From CAZGOM01 sp964527265 (GTDB taxonomy: Bacteria > Planctomycetota > Phycisphaerae > Phycisphaerales > Phycisphaeraceae): a DNA stretch of 20,518 nt. Shown piece after piece: positions 6,701 through 12,682 of this stretch. A program made the position numbers and the translations under genes. The notes beneath the pieces were generated by a model. The model worked only from the letters and a program-made list of their open reading frames with translations. It did no database searches and was not told where the DNA came from. The first letter of the stretch is position 1; each line of letters starts with the position of its first letter. The stretch is taken from the NCBI GenBank assembly GCA_964527265.1, contig CAZGOM010000098.1:1-20518 (forward strand), read 5' to 3'.

Positions 6701-8628
6701 GTGGAAGCGAAACGGAAACGGGTAAAGGAGAGCCAGACGCGGGCCTTTCTCATGAGGGTGGTGGAACGGGAGCCGACATGCTCACGCAGACGAGAGCATG
6801 GCACGCAGAGCAGGGTTCGCGTGTTTTGCATGACCATGGGACGCAGCGGGTGTGGCTGGTGGGGTATGTGGCGGGTGTGGAGGCTTGCCATGTGCTTTCG
6901 GAGTCTGCGCGGATCACGGTGGGGTCCGGGGTGGCGTGCGACCTGGTGGTGCTGGACCCTTTGAGCCCGAAGCGTGCGTTTTGTTTGAAGCGAGTGACGG
7001 AGCATGCGTGGGAGGAAGGAAGCTCGGGCTGCGCGGACCACTGGGAGGTGGAGGTTTATCGGGGTGGGCGGGTGTATTTGAACGGGTCACTGGTGGGTCG
7101 GCGTGGCCGTGTGAAGCCTGGGGATTGCCTGGTGATGGGTTGCCACACATTTTATTTTTACGATGCGATGGCGGAGGGACGGGACTTTAAGGGGACGGTG
7201 AAGGTGGGGGATTTATGCCGGGATTTGATGGCGGGTGCTGAGGCGCCGGTGGGGTATCTGCATGGGCTGGCGAGCTGGCGGGACAAGGTGAGGCTCAAGC
7301 GTGCGGGGATGACGGGATTGAGTGTGGCGGCGCTGATTCTGCTGGCGCTGATGTTGTTTCCACGGACGGCGGAGATGTTTCACCCGGTGGCACCGATGCG
7401 GGAGGTGGTGGTGCTGGCAGACCGGAGTGCGGATTCGACGATGACGGCGCTGGACAAGGTGGAGAGGAAGAGCTTTGAGGCGGCGGAGGAAGAGGTGAAG
7501 ACGGAGCTTGCGCCGCAGCAGGTGGAGCCGACGCCAGAATTGGAGACGAAGGCGATTGTGCGTGAGGAACCGACGCCGGCGCAGACGGCGATGGTGCCGG
7601 GACGGGTGACGGAGGACGCGGGTCCGCTGGCGGCGATGCATACGGAAATGTCGGTGAACCGGGACAATCTGACGGTGGAGCGCGAGAGCACGCGGATGGG
7701 GCGGACGGCGTCTGCGGCGCGGCGGGTGGTGGAGGAAGGGGCACCGGCAGGCGAGAACGTGGAACTGGCGAGCCCGAATGCGAGGCTGGACAAGCTGGAC
7801 ATGATTGCAGTGGCTTCAACGCGGTATGCGGAGGAGATGGCGCGGGCTGCGCGGCCGGGTGCGGAGATCGATGCGGCGGCGCAGAGGAAGCAGATTCTGT
7901 CGGCATTGCAGCCGACGCCGGTGACTTTGGAGAGCTATCGGGGGACGAAGATTCCGGTGGCGCGCGTGCCTGAGACGATGGGGACGCTGACGGTGGCGAG
8001 CGCGAAGGCGGGGTTTGCGGTGGATGGGGAGGTTTCGGAATCTGAAGTGGCGATGAGTTTTAAGACGGGGAAGTTTAAGACGCACGGGCCGGGGAGCCCG
8101 CCGGAGGCGGACCCGCCGACGTATTGCTATGTGGGGAAGCAGACGGAGGAAGGGAAGGATTATCTGTATGTGTCGTTTGTGTGCATGGACCCGAATGTGG
8201 ATGCGCTGGTGTACAAGGGCGGGGGATTGGCGAACGACGATTCGATTGAGATTTTCATTGATTCAGATGGGAATCGAGCGGACTATTACCAGTTGATTGT
8301 GAATGCGCGGGGTGCGGTGTACTCGGCGTATTGTCCGAATGCGGAGGAGGGGATCAATGGGAGGGGTACGCCGTGGGCGTCTGGCGTGAAGGTGAAGACG
8401 ACGGTGAACAAGCAGGCAGGGCGATGGGTGTGCGAGGTATCGATTCCGTATGCGAACATTTCGCCGCTGCCGGCGAAGGGGACGAAGATCCCGGTGAATT
8501 TTTGCCGTAACTTCAGGGGTCAGCAGTCGGGGAACCCAGCGCACCTGCAGAACTGGTTTTCGGTGTGGGAGGGTGAGGCGTCGAATTTCCATCATCCGCG
8601 GTTGTTTGGGCTTTTGGAGTGGCCGTGA
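6697..8628 (+). CDS. FHA-like / single TM / CBM9-like domain fusion protein
   Basis: A 643-residue membrane protein with a rare domain order. Residues about 50-156 resemble an FHA domain (ARITVGSGVACDLVVLD, then VYLNGSLVGRRGRVKPGD and a CHTFYFYD end), but the usual Gly-Arg and Ser-x2-His phosphate-binding residues are replaced. A basic stretch WRDKVRLKR precedes one helix at about 204-221, which predicts a cytoplasmic N-terminus. A linker at 223-415 is rich in Glu, Pro and Thr. Residues about 415-643 form a CBM9-like beta-sandwich, with NDDSIEIFIDSDGN at 513-526 and GRWVCEVSIPY near 575-585. The start (ATGA) overlaps the ExbD stop. The layout mimics TonB/TolA with a sugar-binding-type domain as the outer end. 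A dispersed repeat encodes residues about 27-38. Function is inferred. Confidence 0.85.
   Translation: MSGSETETGKGEPDAGLSHEGGGTGADMLTQTRAWHAEQGSRVLHDHGTQRVWLVGYVAGVEACHVLSESARITVGSGVACDLVVLDPLSPKRAFCLKRVTEHAWEEGSSGCADHWEVEVYRGGRVYLNGSLVGRRGRVKPGDCLVMGCHTFYFYDAMAEGRDFKGTVKVGDLCRDLMAGAEAPVGYLHGLASWRDKVRLKRAGMTGLSVAALILLALMLFPRTAEMFHPVAPMREVVVLADRSADSTMTALDKVERKSFEAAEEEVKTELAPQQVEPTPELETKAIVREEPTPAQTAMVPGRVTEDAGPLAAMHTEMSVNRDNLTVERESTRMGRTASAARRVVEEGAPAGENVELASPNARLDKLDMIAVASTRYAEEMARAARPGAEIDAAAQRKQILSALQPTPVTLESYRGTKIPVARVPETMGTLTVASAKAGFAVDGEVSESEVAMSFKTGKFKTHGPGSPPEADPPTYCYVGKQTEEGKDYLYVSFVCMDPNVDALVYKGGGLANDDSIEIFIDSDGNRADYYQLIVNARGAVYSAYCPNAEEGINGRGTPWASGVKVKTTVNKQAGRWVCEVSIPYANISPLPAKGTKIPVNFCRNFRGQQSGNPAHLQNWFSVWEGEASNFHHPRLFGLLEWP
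6776..6811 (+). repeat. 36-bp dispersed repeat, copy 1, inside the FHA/CBM9 gene
   Basis: Identical to 18584-18619 except for one base. It contains a 7-bp inverted repeat, CATGCTC (6777-6783) and GAGCATG (6794-6800), with a 10-nt loop, followed by GCACGCAGAGC. Here it is read in frame as MLTQTRAWHAEQ-type sequence between the start and the FHA domain; the second copy is intergenic. Confidence 0.8.
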
Positions 8629-8868
8629 GAGCGGCGGAATTTTCGACTGGGATGAAGAGGATTGAGGATGATCAAGAGGATGGGGAAAGAGGCATTTTTA
8701 AATGATTTGAGGTGCGATTTACCTTGTGTATATGAATGTATATTCAATAGAGTGGTGTGTTTGTGGGCGGGGACGATGTTTTAATATCGTTTTAAAATCA
8801 ATTTTCACAGGCATTTATAAATTTTTATTTGATTTTTGATGGTTGGTCTGATTTTTTCAGGTTTAGGG

Positions 8869-8896
8869 TTGACATGGTATTGGATGGTGTTAGATT
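8869..8896 (+). promoter_or_regulatory. Sigma-70-type promoter, TTGACA-16-TAGATT
   Basis: A perfect -35 hexamer TTGACA (8869-8874) lies 16 nt from TAGATT (8891-8896), which matches TATAAT in 4 of 6 positions. Transcription would start near 8903 and reach the pseudopilin start at 9391 after a leader of about 490 nt. It is the best promoter match in the gap and sits in AT-rich DNA. Confidence 0.6.
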
Positions 8897-9115
8897 GAAA
8901 TAAGTTAATCATGATCCTTGTCTTGGTTCGGAATGAGAGTTGGATATAGATGGTTATTGTTCAGGTTATTAATCAAAGATAAATAAAAGGCGTTTCGTGT
9001 CTGACATCGGTGTGGTTAGGTTTGAACGCATAATCGGGTCATGTCGAATCCAATTGTGATTATTTTTATTGGTGAGAAGAAGAGAGAGGAGGTTTGTTTC
9101 ATTTCTTTTGGTTGG

Positions 9116-9148
9116 CATGTCACAGGCTGACGCAGTCGCATTGACATG
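9116..9148. other. Inverted repeat in the AT-rich leader
   Basis: CATGTCA (9116-9122) pairs perfectly with TGACATG (9142-9148), leaving 19 nt between, in which a small GAC/GTC stem (9129-9137) can form. There is no T-run after it. It could be an RNA hairpin in the pseudopilin leader or a dyad operator. Confidence 0.4.
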
Positions 9149-9390
9149 ATTGGACGGTCGTTTGCCGCGGGTTTTGAGCGTGCGGATGAAAGATATTCCA
9201 TGTTTTGAATCGGCGGAGGCGGTTTGAAGATCTGACATCGTCGGGATTTTTGCCTGGCGGCGGCGTCAAAACGGCTGTATGTAATTCATGTTGGTTATCT
9301 ATTGTCTGGAATGAGCATTGTGTGGCTGAAGCAAATGCTTTTCTTTGTTTGGGTTATCTATTTGATTTCTATTTATAGATGGGAGATGAG

Positions 9391-10470
9391 ATGGGAATTA
9401 TTTTGCATTCATTGCCGCGTCGGGTGTGTGGCGATCAAGGTGGATACAGCTTGATTGAGTTGCTGGTGATGGTGGGGGTCCTGGCGCTTTTGATGGGCAT
9501 TTTCATGCCGGCGCTTTCGAAGGCGCGAACGACGGCGCAGATGCAGATGAACCAGAACAACATCCGGCAGTTGAATATCGCGTACAACGGGTATTCGGCG
9601 GATTTTCAAAATGGCCTGCTGCCGGGGTATCCGTACAGCGGAACGCACTTGCTTGGGGGTGTTGGGGTTGTGGAGGGGACGCGGGTGACGCCGAGCAGCG
9701 CGTCGAGCCCGTGGAACTGCATGTGGGGCGGTCAGATGGTGACGGTGACGGCCCAGACGGCGGCGCGGTATCCGGTGCGGTTGAGCGCTTATGCGGGAGA
9801 CATGAATTCACTGGTTCAAGGGCATCGGTCGGAGACGTTTTCAGCGGCCAACAGCGGGGATAGTGCCAAGGCGGTTGACCTGGCATCAACGCATCCGACG
9901 TGGGGCTTGAACTCATTGTATGTGGGAGGGCATGGTGTGAGCGGCAATGGGGCGTTTGTGGATGCGGCCTCATCGGGCGGTGGGTTCAGCAATGCGACGG
10001 GGAAAGTGATTGCGGGAGGGAATGCAGTGCTGAGGCTGGAAGATGTGAGGCGGCCGTCGGGGTTGATCACCTTTCTGGACAGCAAGCGCAGGGACGAGGC
10101 GATGAATATCCAAGGCACCGGTCCGGGTGTGGGAACGATGCCCGGGCATGACGGGGTGCACCGGGAGGGATCTTTTGTGTGTTATCCGCCGAAGTTTGCG
10201 AACGTCAACAGTGGAGGGTTTTTAGCCGCGAGTTTCAGGCTTTGGAAGGAAGGCATAGGGGAGACGCATGAGTCGGCGCAGCCTGATGCGGATATGGATC
10301 TCAGGGGGGCCATGCCTTCGCCGTGGTGGGGGGCGGGGGTGGTGACGTCGTATATGGATGGGCATGCGAACACGATGACGATTGAGCAACTCAACGATAT
10401 GCGGTTGTGGTCGAACCATGCGGAGGGGAAAGACGATGCGGTGGGCGAGGACGGTGACCCGACTATTTGA
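9391..10470 (+). CDS. Prepilin-type N-terminal methylation-domain protein (pseudopilin-like)
   Basis: A type II secretion / type IV pilin-like protein, cut by a prepilin peptidase and built into an inner-membrane pseudopilus or kept as an anchored surface protein. The N-terminus has an 18-residue basic leader, then GG/YSLIELLVMVGVLALLMG with Glu at mature position 5 (residue 23), and a helix to about 40. The remainder (359 residues in all) is a globular domain with a C-terminal SYMDGHANTMT-type stretch typical of planctomycete and verrucomicrobial pseudopilins. ATG 9391 has GGGAG 5 nt upstream; ATG 9379 has none and is rejected. It stands alone: no peptidase, ATPase or secretin gene is near. 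It is followed by a strong terminator, so it is probably monocistronic. Confidence 0.88.
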   Translation: MGIILHSLPRRVCGDQGGYSLIELLVMVGVLALLMGIFMPALSKARTTAQMQMNQNNIRQLNIAYNGYSADFQNGLLPGYPYSGTHLLGGVGVVEGTRVTPSSASSPWNCMWGGQMVTVTAQTAARYPVRLSAYAGDMNSLVQGHRSETFSAANSGDSAKAVDLASTHPTWGLNSLYVGGHGVSGNGAFVDAASSGGGFSNATGKVIAGGNAVLRLEDVRRPSGLITFLDSKRRDEAMNIQGTGPGVGTMPGHDGVHREGSFVCYPPKFANVNSGGFLAASFRLWKEGIGETHESAQPDADMDLRGAMPSPWWGAGVVTSYMDGHANTMTIEQLNDMRLWSNHAEGKDDAVGEDGDPTI

Positions 10471-10494
10471 AGGAATGCGGCGGTTGAGCTCCGG

Positions 10495-10528
10495 CCCCTG
10501 AGATGTGTGACGCATCTCGGGGGTTTTT
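10495..10528 (+). terminator. Rho-independent terminator after the pseudopilin gene
   Basis: CCCCTGAGATG (10495-10505) pairs with CATCTCGGGGG (10513-10523): 11 bp with one G-U pair and a 7-nt loop, followed by TTTTTATT. It lies 25 bp past the pseudopilin stop. Confidence 0.92.
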
Positions 10529-10550
10529 ATTGGTAGGTGTGATTATTGGA

Positions 10551-10578
10551 TTGTATTTATAAAATAAAATAGTATAAT
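10551..10578 (+). promoter_or_regulatory. Probable promoter of the sigma factor gene
   Basis: A perfect -10 TATAAT (10573-10578) lies 16-17 nt after a weak -35 (TTGTAT at 10551-10556), in an AT-rich gap right after the terminator and 50 bp before the sigma factor ATG. The only other gene end nearby is terminated, so a promoter is expected here. Confidence 0.55.
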
Positions 10579-10628
10579 TGTTTTAAGATGAGTGTTTATT
10601 TTTAATTTTGTAGGAATGGAGAATCGAG

Positions 10629-11309
10629 ATGGGGCAAAGCCGGGGCGAGCGGTGCGGTGTTGATTCAGAGGATAGGGTGTTTAGAGGGAAGGGCCGGATG
10701 GCCAGGGGTGTAAGGAATGGTAAGGTTTGGCCTGTGGCGCATGCGGGACCGGACAAAGAGGCGGAACTGCTCAAGCGGCTGCTTGAGGGCGACAGCGGCG
10801 CGTGGCGCGAGCTGGTGGTGTCGTATTCGGCGTTGCTGATGGGTGTGTCGGCGCGGGCGTTTCGGGTGTATCGGATGGAGGGGACGGAGCAGGACCATGA
10901 GGATGTGGTGGCGGCGGTGTGGGAGAATTTGCTGGAGGAGGACAAGCGGGTGGTGAGGCGGTGTCTGGAGCAGGGGAACCTGACGGCAACGCTTTATGTG
11001 CTGACGAAGCATCGGGCGGTGGATTTGATTCGCAAGAAGGGGGTTCTGGCGGCGGAGGAATTGACGGAGGAAATGACGGAAGAAATGGAAGTGATGGCGG
11101 AGGAGGGAGATGGTGAAAGGGTGAGCGAGGAGGAAGTGGCGGGCGCGATGGAGAAATTGACTGAGAAGCAACGGACGCTGGTGCGGCTGTTTTACCTGCA
11201 TCAAAAGAGCTACAAGGAGATCGAGGCGCTGACGGGTGTGGGGCTCAACAGCATCGGGCCGACGATCAAGCGGGCGGTGGAGAGGTTGAGGGAGATATTG
11301 GGTGGTTGA
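10629..11309 (+). CDS. RNA polymerase sigma factor, sigma-70 family (ECF-like)
   Basis: Directs RNA polymerase to a set of promoters. Of 226 residues, region 2 runs about 43-136, with EDVVAAVWENLL (the DDxxQxxF-like core-binding stretch) and LTKHRAVDLIRKKG, where DNA melting and -10 recognition are expected. An acidic linker of Glu-rich repeats follows at about 143-165. Region 4 runs about 170-226, with LTEKQRTLVRLFYLHQKS and a helix-turn-helix in YKEIEALTGVGLNSIGPTIKRAVERLRE. The start at ATG 10629 has GGAG 7 nt upstream; an in-frame ATG at 10698 would drop a basic N-terminal extension that is unlike the family. No anti-sigma gene is adjacent. Its stop is 2 bp from the convergent ABC ATPase stop. 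Confidence 0.9.
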   Translation: MGQSRGERCGVDSEDRVFRGKGRMARGVRNGKVWPVAHAGPDKEAELLKRLLEGDSGAWRELVVSYSALLMGVSARAFRVYRMEGTEQDHEDVVAAVWENLLEEDKRVVRRCLEQGNLTATLYVLTKHRAVDLIRKKGVLAAEELTEEMTEEMEVMAEEGDGERVSEEEVAGAMEKLTEKQRTLVRLFYLHQKSYKEIEALTGVGLNSIGPTIKRAVERLREILGG

Positions 11310-11311
11310 AA

Positions 11312-12628
11312 TCAGCTTTGTTGAACGAGCTTGATGTTGCCGGATTCGACGTGGAGCATTTCGGCGAAGCGGCCCCATCCGATGACGGTGGCGTAGAGCT
11401 TGGGGATGTCCTGGGTGGGGAGGCGCATGGCGAGCTCTTCTTCGATGATGTCTTCGGGGAGGGAGCCGTTTGCTTCGTTCAAGATGCCGACGATGAAGCG
11501 GAAGATGGAGAGGGTGAGGAGGCGGTGGCGGAGGATGGATTGCTTGGTTTCCATGTTTCCGGCGAGGAAATCGTGGCCGAGGGCGGTGAGGCTGACGAGG
11601 TTGCGTGGGGTGTCGAGCAAGCCGAGCATTTCACCGGCTTTGATGACGGCGAGGGTGTGGCCGAAGTCGTAGTCGGTGAGCTGGTCGAGTGCGAAGACGT
11701 CCATGGTGCCCGAGCGGTCAGCGAGCATTTCCATCATGCCGGTGATCTGGCTGATGTAGACAGGGGGGACGGGTTCGAGGGTGGTGGGGAGTGTGGCCAG
11801 CGTGCCGGGGATCTGGGGTGCGGGGGCGGCTTGTTCGGGGAGGTGGACGGAGACGAGGATTTCATGGATTTCCTGGACCATTTTGAGGAAGGCGGGGCTC
11901 TGGTATTCGCGGGGGTGGGGGAGGCGGTTCTGGATGATTTTGCGGACGCGGCCGGGGTTTGCGCCGAGGATGACGATGCGGTCGGCGAGGAAGACGGCTT
12001 CCTCAATGATGTGGGTGATGATCATGATGCTTTTCAAGCGGCCGGGGAGGGCGGTCTGGCCGCTGCCGGGCTGAGCGGTCCACATGCGGTAGATTTCGCT
12101 GCGGAGGCTTTCTGCGGTGAAGACGTCGAGGGCGCTGAAGGGCTCATCCATGCAGAGGAGTTCGGGTGTGCGGCAGAGGGCGCGGGCGATGCCGACGCGT
12201 TGTTTCATTCCGCCGGAGAGCTCACGGGGGAGGGCGTGCTCGAAGCCGGCGAGGCCGACGGTGGCGATGGATTGCTCGACGCGCTGCTGGCCGGCGGCGG
12301 GGTCGAGGTCGAGGCCGTTTAAGGCGAGTTCGACGTTCTGGTGGACAGTGAGCCAGGGGAAGAGCGCGAAGTTCTGGAAGACCATGGCGATGCCGGGATG
12401 GATGCCGGTGAGGGGCTGGCCATGAGCGGTGACGGCGCCGGAGGTGGGTTTGATGAGGCCGACGAGGGCGCGGAGAAGGGTGCTTTTGCCGCAGCCGGAG
12501 GGGCCGAGGATGGCGAGTGATTCACCTTCACGGACGGCGAGGCTGATGTTTTCAAGGACGGTGCGGGTGCGTTCGCCGTGATAGGTGACGGTGACGTTGG
12601 TGGCTTCGCAGATGGGGGTGGTTGTCAT
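11312..12628 (-). CDS. ABC transporter ATPase with AAA-associated C-terminal domain
   Basis: ATP-driving subunit of a nitrate/sulfonate/taurine-type importer. Of 438 residues, Walker A is GPSGCGKST at 42-50, Q-loop Gln85, signature LSGGM at 137-141, Walker B LLCMDE to Glu162, and switch His206. All catalytic parts are intact. Residues about 290-435 form the extra AAA-associated domain found on one subgroup of these ATPases; its role is not established. It follows the tandem permease on the same strand after a 54-bp gap filled with a dispersed repeat. No substrate-binding protein is encoded nearby. The substrate cannot be told from sequence. No clear Shine-Dalgarno precedes the ATG, perhaps because the repeat sits there. 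Confidence 0.93.
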   Translation of the reverse strand: MTTTPICEATNVTVTYHGERTRTVLENISLAVREGESLAILGPSGCGKSTLLRALVGLIKPTSGAVTAHGQPLTGIHPGIAMVFQNFALFPWLTVHQNVELALNGLDLDPAAGQQRVEQSIATVGLAGFEHALPRELSGGMKQRVGIARALCRTPELLCMDEPFSALDVFTAESLRSEIYRMWTAQPGSGQTALPGRLKSIMIITHIIEEAVFLADRIVILGANPGRVRKIIQNRLPHPREYQSPAFLKMVQEIHEILVSVHLPEQAAPAPQIPGTLATLPTTLEPVPPVYISQITGMMEMLADRSGTMDVFALDQLTDYDFGHTLAVIKAGEMLGLLDTPRNLVSLTALGHDFLAGNMETKQSILRHRLLTLSIFRFIVGILNEANGSLPEDIIEEELAMRLPTQDIPKLYATVIGWGRFAEMLHVESGNIKLVQQS

Positions 12629-12629
12629 G

Positions 12630-12679
12630 GGAAGTTAGAAGGTAGAAGGAAAAGGTATGAAGTAAGAGCAGAGAGAAAC
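12630..12679. repeat. Purine-rich GAAGGTAGAAG repeat in the ABC operon gap
   Basis: Units of AAGTTAGAAGGTAGAAGG and looser AAGTAAGAGCAGAGAG copies fill nearly all of the gap between permease and ATPase genes. It matches the sequence inside the ExbB gene at 6050-6102 in kind. On the coding strand it is pyrimidine-rich, which leaves the ATPase start without a visible Shine-Dalgarno. Confidence 0.55.
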
Positions 12680-12682
12680 GGG

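Larger units (their letters stand above)
8629..9390. other. AT-rich gap with promoter and long pseudopilin leader; no gene seen
   Basis: This stretch of about 760 bp is clearly more AT-rich than its surroundings. It holds the promoter at 8869-8896, a long inverted repeat at 9116-9148, and two 11-bp GGTTATCTATT copies near 9293 and 9353. TCTGACATCG occurs near 9000 and again near 9231. The longest ORF, 89 codons on the minus strand at 8969-9238, has no Shine-Dalgarno and no family resemblance, and I reject it. No terminator for the upstream operon is visible. The region could be a long 5' leader, house an unannotated small RNA, or be plain intergenic DNA. Confidence 0.6.

Noticed and set aside
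9040..9129. A 29-codon plus-strand ORF in the leader of the pseudopilin gene
   Set aside because: The ATG has no ribosome binding site and the stop falls inside the inverted repeat; nothing distinguishes it from chance.
8969..9238. An 89-codon minus-strand ORF in the AT-rich gap
   Set aside because: It has no Shine-Dalgarno, no recognisable family and a composition typical of random AT-rich DNA.
11306..12322. A 338-codon plus-strand ORF antisense to the ABC ATPase
   Set aside because: The minus-strand ATPase has every ABC motif intact. The plus frame is Asp/Glu/Gly-rich shadow sequence.
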